This document shows, piece after piece, positions 7,487-15,974 of a stretch of DNA of 64,000 bases (position 1 is the first letter of the stretch; each line of letters begins with the position of its first letter). The notes under the pieces were generated by a model. It ran no database searches. It was not told the DNA's origin and was given only the letters and a program-made list of their open reading frames with translations. Source of the stretch: G963662985 sp963662985. GTDB lineage: Bacteria > Chloroflexota > Anaerolineae > Anaerolineales > UBA11579. Position numbers and translations under genes: made by a program. The stretch lies in contig OY760067.1 of assembly GCA_963662985.1 (NCBI GenBank), positions 620,001 to 684,000 of the forward strand, in the 5' to 3' direction.

Positions 7487-10366
7487 ATGATAAAACAACT
7501 AAAAAAACAGCAACTAATTTCCATACTCTTTTTTTTACAAGTCTTATTTTCAATTTTATTATTTATTTATTCCGCAATTGATACATCCTCTTCACCTGAA
7601 ATTTTATTTTATAGTAAAGAGAAGTTTCTTATTTTATGTGCCCATTTATTAGTAATAATATTCCCCATTATTCTTTTTATTGTGTACAAAAATAAAAAAT
7701 CAATATTTGAAAAAATATTTAATTCAGTCAATTCTCTTAACTTTCAAACCTATATCTCATTATTCATTTTCAGCTTATTATCTAGTTATCTTTGGAGCCA
7801 ATCTTTTCAAGAATTTATAACTTATTGGGGAATACTAGAACAACTTATTCCTTTAATTTTTACATGTATATTATTTCTAATCTCATTTCTACTTATTTCA
7901 ATTCTATTAAAAGCAGAAAATGCTCAACAAAAATATTCTATTTCAAAAAATAAATTATTAAGAGTGATTATTGTTTCCTTTATATCATTTTTTTTATTTA
8001 GATTTCTATCAAATTCAACGATTGATTTCTTCCCAAACATTGCGCAACTTATACTTCTAATTATTTTATTATTTTATTCAAGCGTTGGAATATGGTATTT
8101 TGAAAAAAAGAATCCTCGACATGCTTCAAAAAAATTTTTATTTGCCTTTATTTTTATTTTAATAACCAGCGTTTTTCTTGCAAGACCTCAAGAATCCTTT
8201 ATTAACTGGAATAATTATGTTTCATATCTCCAATTTAAGCCCATTTTTTATTTTATTTTTAATTTCTTTTTAGGCGTTTTTGCAATTAATCTAGCCTCCG
8301 TCCTTAAACCCCCAAAAAATATTTCAAAAAAAATTTATCAAAAACTCGTTGCTTTGAAAGTTTTCGTACTCCCATTTATTATTCTTTTAATAGTTTTTGT
8401 AATACTTATCGGGCACTTTGGATATATACGAATTCCAGATCAATATAATTGGCGCGGACCAGCAAATCCAATTTTTATTTTTCAAATATTAATCGCGATA
8501 AGTATTGTAGGCGTATATTTAGCTACCCAAAACCTTTTGATTAATCAGAAGAAATCAGAAAAAATCATAACATTTTTAATTCCTCTTATACTCATAATAA
8601 TTGCAATAATTAGCTGGCAGTGGCAATTCCAAACAGAAATGAGGCATTATTTTATTATTCAACCCGCCATGCCTAATTACCAATATTATCCAGGTTCCGA
8701 TGCTCAACGAATGGACATGCCCGCGCAATTAATTCGCTATGGCATCCCGATTACAGGGAACAAACCTTTTGCTAATTATTTAATATTTTTATACCATGCA
8801 GTCATGGGGCAAGATTATACAAAAATCTATTACGCACAATATATATTTTTACTCTTATTGCCTTTAGGCATATATGCGATTGGAAAGCAACTTAAAGCCC
8901 CACAAGCAGGGTTTTTAGCCGCAATTTTTGCAATCTTTCAAGAAAGAAATTCTATCATTTTAGCCAAAGATATCAGTAATATTACCCCTCAATTGTTAAT
9001 GAGTGAAATTCCAACTCTCATTTTTATTATTTGGAGCACATATTTCTTGATTCGTTTTCTAAAAGAACGAGAATTTCAGACTCTTATTCTAAGCGGATTG
9101 TTAAGTGTTTTTGCAGCATTTTCAAGACCAAATGCTTTATTTGTTTTTTTGATTCAATTGGTTATTTTATTTTTATTTCAATTTAAATTCTTTTCATCCA
9201 ATAAAAATAGTAAAAAATCCTCATTACTCCTCTTTTTCTCAAGTTTTATTATTCCATTCGCAATTTGGACGTCTAGTGATTATCTTATCCATGGACGGTC
9301 TGTTTTATTAGACAAAATAAAAAGTGTTATAACAAGAACTATTGGAATCAATCAAACCACCCTACATCTCAGTGCGTTGCAAGTTTCTCCTCAAAAACAA
9401 TTGCTTTCCTCACTTCTTGATCAGCTTCAGGTGATTATCAATCATTTCCTAAATAATATTTGGGGTGTTTTTGCTTTCCTACCCACTAAAATAAATATTC
9501 AATTCCCGCTTTCCATCAAATCCATTAGTTTTGTTTTCTGGGATACACAATCTCCGTGGAATGGAACCCTAACTCTTTTCCAATGGGTCTTTCTCATTAT
9601 AAATCTGCTTTTTATAATCATTGGTTTTTATAAATTATGGCAAAAGAATAAATTTATTGCATTTATCCCCCTTATTATTCAAATCAGTTATATCGCCTCA
9701 TTAGCCTTCGCCCGAACCTCAGGCGGAAGATATTTAGAACCAATCAGTTGGATTACCTTGATTTATTATTCAACAGGGATATGGAGTGTTTTGGTTTTCG
9801 CCATCAAAGATCTTACCAAGATTCCCGTCCACAAACTTGAAATTCATCAAACGCCATTTTTATCAAGCCCAACTTCAAACAAAGCCAACACATTTTTAAT
9901 CCTCTTTTTAGTACTACTTTTTGCATCCATGATCTTTATCCCCTTCCTTATACCCAAAGTTGAAGCTCGTCAATCAGATGAATCCATTCAAAAATTAGAA
10001 GACATATATCAATTATCTAACAACGACCCTCAAACAATCCAAAATTGGATCAACAACAATCAAAATCTTGAGATTTTTGAAACAGTAGCATTCTACCCCG
10101 TGATTGACAACAACATCCTCACAGCAAAAATCATTACGAATCAGTTTTATTCAAGAATTTATTTCCCCATCCAAAAAGATCAAACCGTCACCCTCCCCCA
10201 TGACACAAAAATGCTCATCGCTGGTTACTCCGAACTTAACCAATACCCCATCTTCGTCGCCCTCGCCTACGCCTACCAAGACCAACAGGGTAATTGGCTG
10301 CTCTTCGAAGCCGACCAAAACAACTTGATTGACCTCAATCATCAAGTCGACTGGACTTTATATTAG
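7487..10366 (+). CDS. Large multi-spanning membrane protein, probable GT-C glycosyltransferase
   Basis: This 959-residue protein is hydrophobic along most of its length, with roughly 18-20 possible membrane helices. Its middle part (about residues 390-560) has the layout of GT-C/PMT-like lipid-linked sugar transferases: an outside loop with acidic residues (PGSDAQRMDMP), then helices with an internal LPLGIYAIGK segment. The N-terminal third is an extra hydrophobic block. A soluble extracytoplasmic segment of about 130 residues closes the protein. The acceptor and sugar are unknown. The gene is clearly AT-richer than its neighbours except for its last few hundred bases, which look like core-genome sequence. 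The Shine-Dalgarno is modest (AGGGAACC). It is bracketed by the two copies of the transporter 3' end, which suggests acquisition. Confidence 0.6.
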   Translation: MIKQLKKQQLISILFFLQVLFSILLFIYSAIDTSSSPEILFYSKEKFLILCAHLLVIIFPIILFIVYKNKKSIFEKIFNSVNSLNFQTYISLFIFSLLSSYLWSQSFQEFITYWGILEQLIPLIFTCILFLISFLLISILLKAENAQQKYSISKNKLLRVIIVSFISFFLFRFLSNSTIDFFPNIAQLILLIILLFYSSVGIWYFEKKNPRHASKKFLFAFIFILITSVFLARPQESFINWNNYVSYLQFKPIFYFIFNFFLGVFAINLASVLKPPKNISKKIYQKLVALKVFVLPFIILLIVFVILIGHFGYIRIPDQYNWRGPANPIFIFQILIAISIVGVYLATQNLLINQKKSEKIITFLIPLILIIIAIISWQWQFQTEMRHYFIIQPAMPNYQYYPGSDAQRMDMPAQLIRYGIPITGNKPFANYLIFLYHAVMGQDYTKIYYAQYIFLLLLPLGIYAIGKQLKAPQAGFLAAIFAIFQERNSIILAKDISNITPQLLMSEIPTLIFIIWSTYFLIRFLKEREFQTLILSGLLSVFAAFSRPNALFVFLIQLVILFLFQFKFFSSNKNSKKSSLLLFFSSFIIPFAIWTSSDYLIHGRSVLLDKIKSVITRTIGINQTTLHLSALQVSPQKQLLSSLLDQLQVIINHFLNNIWGVFAFLPTKINIQFPLSIKSISFVFWDTQSPWNGTLTLFQWVFLIINLLFIIIGFYKLWQKNKFIAFIPLIIQISYIASLAFARTSGGRYLEPISWITLIYYSTGIWSVLVFAIKDLTKIPVHKLEIHQTPFLSSPTSNKANTFLILFLVLLFASMIFIPFLIPKVEARQSDESIQKLEDIYQLSNNDPQTIQNWINNNQNLEIFETVAFYPVIDNNILTAKIITNQFYSRIYFPIQKDQTVTLPHDTKMLIAGYSELNQYPIFVALAYAYQDQQGNWLLFEADQNNLIDLNHQVDWTLY

Positions 10367-10370
10367 AGTC

Positions 10371-10430
10371 GAAGTCAGCGGTCGCAAGGTAGCCGATCAA
10401 GAAAATAAAAAAGCTTTGCTAACGGAATAT
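10371..10430 (+). pseudogene. Remnant copy of the MFS transporter 3' end
   Basis: Translating from 10371 gives EVSGRKVADQENKKALLTEY, matching the C-terminal tail of the transporter encoded at 5376-7367. The stop codon is changed to TAT. No upstream part of a transporter is present: the copy starts five bases after the stop of the preceding gene and lies in a different frame. It is a relic of recombination or of a lost second transporter gene, and it marks the left edge of the SIR2 operon. Confidence 0.8.
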
Positions 10431-10520
10431 AAATTTTTAAATAATCTACAAATCAGACTCCATATTGGTACCTGTTATGGTTTTTTTATTATATAATATT
10501 AATCATTAGATGGGAAAAAA

Positions 10521-12581
10521 ATGAAAAATAAAAGAACTTCAATAAAAAGAGCTATTTCATCAATTAAACAGCAACTAAATTCAGGAAATGTAGCTTTTTA
10601 TTTAGGTGCAGGTGTTGATAAATTATTGTCAATAAACTCAGAAAATAAAATTCAGTCTCAATCTTGGGAAGAACTTTTATCCTTATTAATATCCAATAAT
10701 TTTGCAAATTCTTCAAACATTAATGAATATAAAAATTTAATTTTACAATGGCCAGCCGAAATGGGATCATTAATAAGGACCATTATTGGTGATAAAAAAT
10801 TCTCCAATGAAATTCATTTTAAAACAAATAATAATAATTTTTCACCGGATTTCTCAAAAACAGATATAAATTTATTATGTCAATTATTGTCTTTTTCAAA
10901 TATTATTGTAACAACTAATTACTCCGATTATATTTCAAAAACTCTAAATGAATACTATTCGAAAAATAAAAATTTAAAAAAAAGAAAAATTATTATTATT
11001 GATAGAGAAGATTTATCTGGTTTTTTATTACCACCTCCTAAAATTTATGAAGATATTTCAATCACATATATAATTCATATACATGGAAGATCATCCTTAA
11101 AAAGTTTTCCTATCTTAGATGCATGGGGATATAATACAATTCAAAATCAGAATTCAAATTATCAAATTTTTTTACAAGAGTTATTTAAACAAAGAAATAT
11201 AATAACAATCGGTTCAAGTTGGTCTGATATACCAATTAAAAACATATCTAGTTTCATTAAATCTGAATATGAATATTTAAATAAATCAAACTTATCAATA
11301 TATTTCGATGATAAATTAGCAAGAAATAAAAATTCTACAATTAATTGGACAAACTCTATGAAAGCGATTTACGATTTCAATTTTGAAATTGTAGATAAAA
11401 ATACTCAAACTATTTTATTTCAAAATCTATTGAGACCAATTCCATATCCCACAAATAATGAAAATTATCACGAAATTTCGACATTCTTGGATGCAACTGG
11501 GGACTACGAATCATTATTGCAAATTGAGTGGTTAAATAATTCAATAATAAATACAAAAGAAATAAAAATTTCAAATATTGAAAAAAGTATAGATAATATT
11601 GTAAAAAATATTTATTATAAACTGGAGCAAAACACTTTAAATATAACTGATTGGATTGATTTAGCAATTATTGAACGACATTTAAGACATCATATTTGGT
11701 TTTATCCTCCAAAAAATAAGAACCCCAATAAAATAAGAATTGAGTTATGGAATAAATTACATGAAAAACTTAAAAATAATTTTTTTAAAGAAATTTCAAA
11801 CATTCCAGAAGAAATATTATTTCACTTTTTAATTGGTAAATATGAATTTAATATCAAAGAAAACACTATAGAATTCGAATTTCAAAATAATAAATATAAG
11901 AAAAGGTACTTAATTGCTTCTAATCTATGGAGAAAACCAAATATTAATGATAGTTCTTCAATTATTGAGTATAATAACGAGATATTATTTTATGAAGAAA
12001 CTGCAAAGCAATTAATCAATTTAGGTTGGGAATCAATGGCTGCAAAAGTCCTCACAGACAAGTGCTTTCTACTTGCAAAAGCTATAAATCATGAATTTCC
12101 CAATAAGTTTACCGAAAATAACAAGTTATCAACATCTTACAATGACTCAAATAATCATTTTGAAATAAATTTACAAACACTAAATAGTGACACTAAAAGA
12201 GCTGAAAGAATTGCTAGATCTACTGGTTACACAAGAAGACGAATTAAATCAGATGTTTTAAACTCTATATGGAATACTAATCCTTATAAAGCTCGAAACA
12301 ATTTATTATCTATTTTATTGGAATCAAATTTCCATTTTGAACCTATGTTGAAAAAGGCTATAGGAATTGGATTCGTGGTTAATTCAATCAATATCCTTAA
12401 TATTAAACAAGAAAGAAAAACAATAAAAGAATTAGATAATTATATCCAAAAAATGCTAGTAGAAGTTGGTTTAAATCCAGAATATATTTTAGAAAAAAGA
12501 AATATTAATTACTGGAAAGAAATTACTCCTAATAGATTACAAAAAGAATATAAGAAAATAATAGAATTATATGGATCATAA
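10521..12581 (+). CDS. SIR2-fold protein, putative NADase of a defence-like operon
   Basis: This 686-residue protein has an N-terminal SIR2-like Rossmann domain (about residues 15-300). The nucleotide-binding motif reads YLGAGVD (27-33). VTTNYSDY (130-137) carries the conserved Asn133, HIHG (186-189) carries the candidate catalytic His188, and ITIGSSWSD (228-236) forms the third motif. These are the motifs of SIR2_2-type domains in prokaryotic defence proteins, many of which hydrolyse NAD+. The remaining 380 residues are Asn/Lys-rich and largely helical with no family I recognise; they could sense or oligomerise. The gene is extremely AT-rich. A TATAAT box is at 10492-10497 and the Shine-Dalgarno is GATGGGA. 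The stop overlaps the next gene by 11 nt, so translation is coupled. Defence is inferred from family, not shown. Confidence 0.75.
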   Translation: MKNKRTSIKRAISSIKQQLNSGNVAFYLGAGVDKLLSINSENKIQSQSWEELLSLLISNNFANSSNINEYKNLILQWPAEMGSLIRTIIGDKKFSNEIHFKTNNNNFSPDFSKTDINLLCQLLSFSNIIVTTNYSDYISKTLNEYYSKNKNLKKRKIIIIDREDLSGFLLPPPKIYEDISITYIIHIHGRSSLKSFPILDAWGYNTIQNQNSNYQIFLQELFKQRNIITIGSSWSDIPIKNISSFIKSEYEYLNKSNLSIYFDDKLARNKNSTINWTNSMKAIYDFNFEIVDKNTQTILFQNLLRPIPYPTNNENYHEISTFLDATGDYESLLQIEWLNNSIINTKEIKISNIEKSIDNIVKNIYYKLEQNTLNITDWIDLAIIERHLRHHIWFYPPKNKNPNKIRIELWNKLHEKLKNNFFKEISNIPEEILFHFLIGKYEFNIKENTIEFEFQNNKYKKRYLIASNLWRKPNINDSSSIIEYNNEILFYEETAKQLINLGWESMAAKVLTDKCFLLAKAINHEFPNKFTENNKLSTSYNDSNNHFEINLQTLNSDTKRAERIARSTGYTRRRIKSDVLNSIWNTNPYKARNNLLSILLESNFHFEPMLKKAIGIGFVVNSINILNIKQERKTIKELDNYIQKMLVEVGLNPEYILEKRNINYWKEITPNRLQKEYKKIIELYGS

Positions 12582-13653
12582 TATTTTTTCATCTGGAGCA
12601 AGTAAATTATTTTTATTTCCAAAAAAAATAGAAAATTTAAAAAATAATAAAGCAATCATACCAACTACTTTGGAAATTCAACCTTCTGAAAGATGTAATC
12701 ATTTTTGTCCAAATTGTCAAAGCAAAATTGAATTTTCAAAAGAAGTTGCTAATGAAAAAAAATTAAATGGTGTTTTCCTAGATTTTTCAATTTTAGCGTC
12801 AATATGGGAATATCCTCCAGATGGAATTATTATTTCAGGTAATACAGGTGACCCTCTTTTACACCCTCAAATTACAGATCTATTACAAACAATTAAAAAT
12901 AATAATATCCCAATGGTTTTAATCACTAATGGACAAAATTTAAATTTTAAAATATCAAAAATTATTTTAAAATGTTGTACAGGTATTCGTATTAGTATTG
13001 ATTCTTATAATAGTGTTTCTTTTTCAAATACCCATGGCGGTTCATATTCTCAGTGGAACAAACTTCTATCCAATTTGAAATTACTAATAAAATTAAAAAA
13101 TGAATTAAATTCAAAGTGTCTTATTGGATATGGCTACTTAACAAATAAAAATACAAAAGAAGGTATGTTAAATGCTACAAAATTAGCAAAAAAATTAAAC
13201 TTTGATTATATTCATTTTAGACCTTACCATTTTGATGAAACCTCAATTAATAAGGAGTTAAAAAATTGTTCTTATGAAGAAACCAAAGACTTTAAAGTTT
13301 ATTCTTCAGATCAAAAATATAAATTACTCAATAATCCTAAAAGAAACTATAAAAAATGCTTAGGTGCTTGGTTTTATACTGTTATTGACCCAAATGGTGA
13401 ACTTTATATTTGCTGTCACCATATTGGAAATCAAAAAGCATATTTAGGTTCACTTTTAAAAAATAATTGGCACGATATAATATATTCAAATTCTAGAGAA
13501 AAAACAATTAATGAATTTAATACAACTAATTGTTTACCTAATTGTCGTTTGCATACACAAAATGAATTATTAAATAATTTATTATTAGATAAAAACAGTA
13601 ATTATAAAAAAATTGAAAACAAATTAATTATATCGCATGGATCATTTCTTTAA
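12571..13653 (+). CDS. Radical SAM protein with SPASM/twitch-like C-terminus
   Basis: This 360-residue radical SAM enzyme has the cluster motif CNHFCPNC (Cys42, Cys46, Cys49) that binds the SAM-cleaving [4Fe-4S] cluster. A GNTGDP segment matches the SAM-binding Gly-rich motif. Cys263, Cys281, Cys282, Cys321 and Cys325 in the C-terminal part are arranged like a SPASM or twitch domain holding an auxiliary cluster. Such enzymes modify peptides or small molecules; the substrate here is unknown. The ATG lies inside the end of the SIR2 gene (11-nt overlap). No small precursor-peptide ORF was noticed next to it. The NUDIX gene follows after 12 nt. Base composition matches its two partners, so the three genes were probably acquired together. 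Confidence 0.82.
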   Translation: MDHNIFSSGASKLFLFPKKIENLKNNKAIIPTTLEIQPSERCNHFCPNCQSKIEFSKEVANEKKLNGVFLDFSILASIWEYPPDGIIISGNTGDPLLHPQITDLLQTIKNNNIPMVLITNGQNLNFKISKIILKCCTGIRISIDSYNSVSFSNTHGGSYSQWNKLLSNLKLLIKLKNELNSKCLIGYGYLTNKNTKEGMLNATKLAKKLNFDYIHFRPYHFDETSINKELKNCSYEETKDFKVYSSDQKYKLLNNPKRNYKKCLGAWFYTVIDPNGELYICCHHIGNQKAYLGSLLKNNWHDIIYSNSREKTINEFNTTNCLPNCRLHTQNELLNNLLLDKNSNYKKIENKLIISHGSFL

Positions 13654-13665
13654 AGGAATAAACAA

Positions 13666-14319
13666 ATGGATCAAAAATATTTTGATTTTATAAAAAATTA
13701 TCCTAATTTTTTCATTAACGAAAAATCGCCTTATAAAATTATATTTGATGCAGAAATTATTAGAAAATGGGAATCTGAACAAGCTAACAAAAACAAGATT
13801 GGGATTATATATCAAGACGAGTATATTAGTATTTTAAGAGATTTAGTTGAATTTCCAAATCAAAATAGAAGAGGTTATTTTAGAATTTTCTACAATTCAT
13901 CAATAAAAGGATCTGGCTCTGTAGCAATTTTTCCAATTTTTAATAATAAAATTGTATTATTAAAAATATATAGACACGCAACAAGAAGTTGGCACCTCGA
14001 AATACCAAGAGGTTTTGGTGAATTAGGTAAAAAACCTAAAGAACAAGCAATTATTGAAATAAAAGAAGAGTTAGGTGCAAAAATTACAGAAATAATCTCC
14101 CTAGGTTCATTTTATCCAAACACAGGAATAGATAGTGAATCTGTTAATTTGTTTTTATGCAAAATAGAAACTCTTGGAGAGGTAGAAATTAACGAAGGAA
14201 TACAATTCTATCAATTAGTAGATGTAGATGATTTTCAAAATTTAGTAAGAAATAATAAAATACAAGATAGTTTTACAATTGTCGCATATATGAAAGCCAT
14301 AACTATGAATATAATTTAA
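13666..14319 (+). CDS. NUDIX hydrolase with divergent Nudix box
   Basis: This 217-residue NUDIX protein has its Nudix helix at about residues 116-138. The metal-binding core survives as EIKEELG (Glu131, Glu134, Glu135), but the canonical Arg before Glu131 is Ile130 and the upstream conserved Glu is Lys122. The context HLEIPRGFG resembles ADP-ribose pyrophosphatase-like members. About 80 residues precede the domain and have no match I recognise. AAAGGA lies before the ATG and the spacing to the radical SAM gene is 12 nt, so it is the third gene of the SIR2 operon. Acting on ADP-ribose or another NAD product made by the SIR2 partner is an attractive inference only. Confidence 0.75.
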   Translation: MDQKYFDFIKNYPNFFINEKSPYKIIFDAEIIRKWESEQANKNKIGIIYQDEYISILRDLVEFPNQNRRGYFRIFYNSSIKGSGSVAIFPIFNNKIVLLKIYRHATRSWHLEIPRGFGELGKKPKEQAIIEIKEELGAKITEIISLGSFYPNTGIDSESVNLFLCKIETLGEVEINEGIQFYQLVDVDDFQNLVRNNKIQDSFTIVAYMKAITMNII

Positions 14320-14351
14320 TTTTTTTTCACCTTACCATCATACAAAACTCA

Positions 14352-14379
14352 CAAACAAAAAGCAAGCCTCTCGGCTTGC
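14352..14379 (-). terminator. Intrinsic terminator of the yibE/F gene
   Basis: The stem GCAAGCC / GGCTTGC has a 4-nt loop. On the minus strand it is followed by a T run (the A run at 14356-14361). It lies just beyond the yibE/F stop codon. Confidence 0.8.
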
Positions 14380-14387
14380 CTTGCATC

Positions 14388-15599
14388 TCAATGCAAATGC
14401 ACATGCCCGTGCCCTTCATGAATATTCACCAACGGACCAAACCAGCGCACCAGTTTATTCAACCGCACCTCATCATCCACCGCCCAGCACGCAATCACCG
14501 TTGTGATTGGCACCGCCAAAAACAGCCCACTCGTCCCCACCAAACTGCGCACAATCTCCTCCGCCACATACGACAAATTCATAATTTGCAAAAAATCGCC
14601 CCCGTTCACTTCCACCAGCAAAATCATGCTCAAAAACGTACCCAAATACGCCAGCACCAACGTATTCACCGTTGCGCCCACATGATCTCGCCCCACTTCC
14701 ATTGCGCTCCCAAATCTTTCTTTGAAGGTCATCTCCGAATTCGCACGATAGATCTGAATCACCGCAGAAGCCTGCCCAATCACCAGATCATCCAACACCC
14801 CCAACGTCCCAATCAACATCCCCGCAATCAGCAAATTCCGCATACTCAAAGAGCCCACCTGTTGTGCCAGAAACATCGCATTCTCATCCCCAAAGCCACT
14901 CAAATGGTTAGAATTCACAAAGAACACAATCATCAAGCCCGTCAACACAATGCTCACAAACATCCCTGCCAAAGCCACATGCGTCTTCAACGTCCAACCA
15001 TACACCAAATACTGCGTTACCCCCAAAAACACAATCGATCCAATCAAGCTCACCCACACCGGGTTCTTGCCCGCCAAAATTTGCGGCACAATATAATACA
15101 CAATAATCAGCAAGCTCATCAGCACGCTCAACAAACTGCGCACCCCCTTCCAGCCACTCACTGCCACAGTCAACACCATAAAAAACGCCACCAACCCCAC
15201 CAGCGCCCACGTACGGTCATAATCCACAAACGTCAGTTTAATCCCCACATTCGGCACATTCGCCACCGCCACATAGATATTATCTCCCTCCTCAAACAAA
15301 TACGATTCCGGAATCACTTGGTTTTTGCCATACACCAATTCAAAACTTTGCCCCACATAAAGTCCTTCCAAAATTTCGACTTGTACCACTTGATAGCCTT
15401 GGGTTAACTCCCCAAAAGTCACTTCCCCTTCTTCCACAATTTCTGTCACCCTTGCCTTTTCCGTTTCAGAAGAATAGCCCATCAACAAAGAAGGCTCCTC
15501 TGGTTTTTCAAAAAACAACAGAGCAAACACACCCAACATCCCCAAAGCCAAAATCACCGTAATCAAACGACTATGTCGATTAAACCAATTCCAAATCAT
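14388..15599 (-). CDS. YibE/F-like membrane protein
   Basis: This is a polytopic membrane protein of the YibE/F family, about 403 residues from the chosen start. After one N-terminal helix comes a soluble extracytoplasmic segment with a small beta-barrel feel (about 50-140). Then come six or more helices with the family motif ISGTLGVLDDLVIGQ-like GMLIGTLGVLDDLVIGQASA. The C-terminus is His-rich (HEGHGHVHLH), which may bind metal. The family's substrate is not established. Start choice: an upstream GTG at 15629 lies inside the fixX terminator, while AAAGGA precedes the ATG at 15599 by 6 nt. The gene lies downstream of fixX on the same strand but is separated from it by a terminator. Confidence 0.85.
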   Translation of the reverse strand: MIWNWFNRHSRLITVILALGMLGVFALLFFEKPEEPSLLMGYSSETEKARVTEIVEEGEVTFGELTQGYQVVQVEILEGLYVGQSFELVYGKNQVIPESYLFEEGDNIYVAVANVPNVGIKLTFVDYDRTWALVGLVAFFMVLTVAVSGWKGVRSLLSVLMSLLIIVYYIVPQILAGKNPVWVSLIGSIVFLGVTQYLVYGWTLKTHVALAGMFVSIVLTGLMIVFFVNSNHLSGFGDENAMFLAQQVGSLSMRNLLIAGMLIGTLGVLDDLVIGQASAVIQIYRANSEMTFKERFGSAMEVGRDHVGATVNTLVLAYLGTFLSMILLVEVNGGDFLQIMNLSYVAEEIVRSLVGTSGLFLAVPITTVIACWAVDDEVRLNKLVRWFGPLVNIHEGHGHVHLH

Positions 15600-15612
15600 A
15601 TTCATTCCTTTA

Positions 15613-15645
15613 GAAAAAGAGCCGAGCACCCTCCTCGCTCAGCTC
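15613..15645 (-). terminator. Intrinsic terminator of the fixABCX operon
   Basis: On the minus strand the stem GAGCTGAGC / GCTCGGCTC (one G-T pair) has a 9-nt loop and is followed by TTTTTC. It lies 9 nt after the fixX stop codon. Confidence 0.85.
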
Positions 15646-15653
15646 CAATTTGT

Positions 15654-15974
15654 TTAGCCAAATTTATAGGCTACGCCAAAACCGCCTCGGGGCAGCACCC
15701 AACTGATATTCCCATACGGGCATCCAATTCGGCAACTCCCACACTCCACACAGTTGTTATACGCCACTTGCACAATCCCAGCATCATCCAAAACATAAAC
15801 ATCCGCCGGGCAAAACTTCAAGCATGGTTTGTCTTTGCAAGTTGCACACACCGCATGGTCAATAATCGCCAAATGAGAACCACTTTCCTCATCCACAAAA
15901 TATTTCAAGCTCATCAACCATTCATAGGTATTTGCTTCTGGTAGCTCTTTTTTCTCTATTTTTTTCTTACTCAT
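15654..15974 (-). CDS. fixX: FixX-type ferredoxin
   Basis: This 106-residue 4Fe-4S ferredoxin-like protein is the last gene of the fixABCX set. Two cluster-type Cys groups are visible: CATCKDKPCLKFCP and CVECGSCRIGCPYG. In the Fix complex it takes electrons from FixC and links it to the quinone or ferredoxin side. The start overlaps the fixC stop by 4 nt, giving tight translational coupling, and a terminator follows. Length and Cys spacing fit the family. Confidence 0.9.
   Translation of the reverse strand: MSKKKIEKKELPEANTYEWLMSLKYFVDEESGSHLAIIDHAVCATCKDKPCLKFCPADVYVLDDAGIVQVAYNNCVECGSCRIGCPYGNISWVLPRGGFGVAYKFG

Noticed and set aside
7308..10430. Insertion sequence flanked by terminal repeats
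   Set aside because: The flanking copies are coding 3' ends in direct orientation, no transposase is present, and no short target duplication was seen.
14376..15407. Plus-strand ORF of 343 codons, very rich in His, Gln and Pro
   Set aside because: It lies antisense to the clearly conserved yibE/F gene. Its composition is the usual shadow of C-rich codons and it has no Shine-Dalgarno.
15600..15629. GTG start at 15629 for yibE/F
   Set aside because: It lies inside the fixX terminator stem. AAAGGA is correctly spaced for the ATG at 15599.
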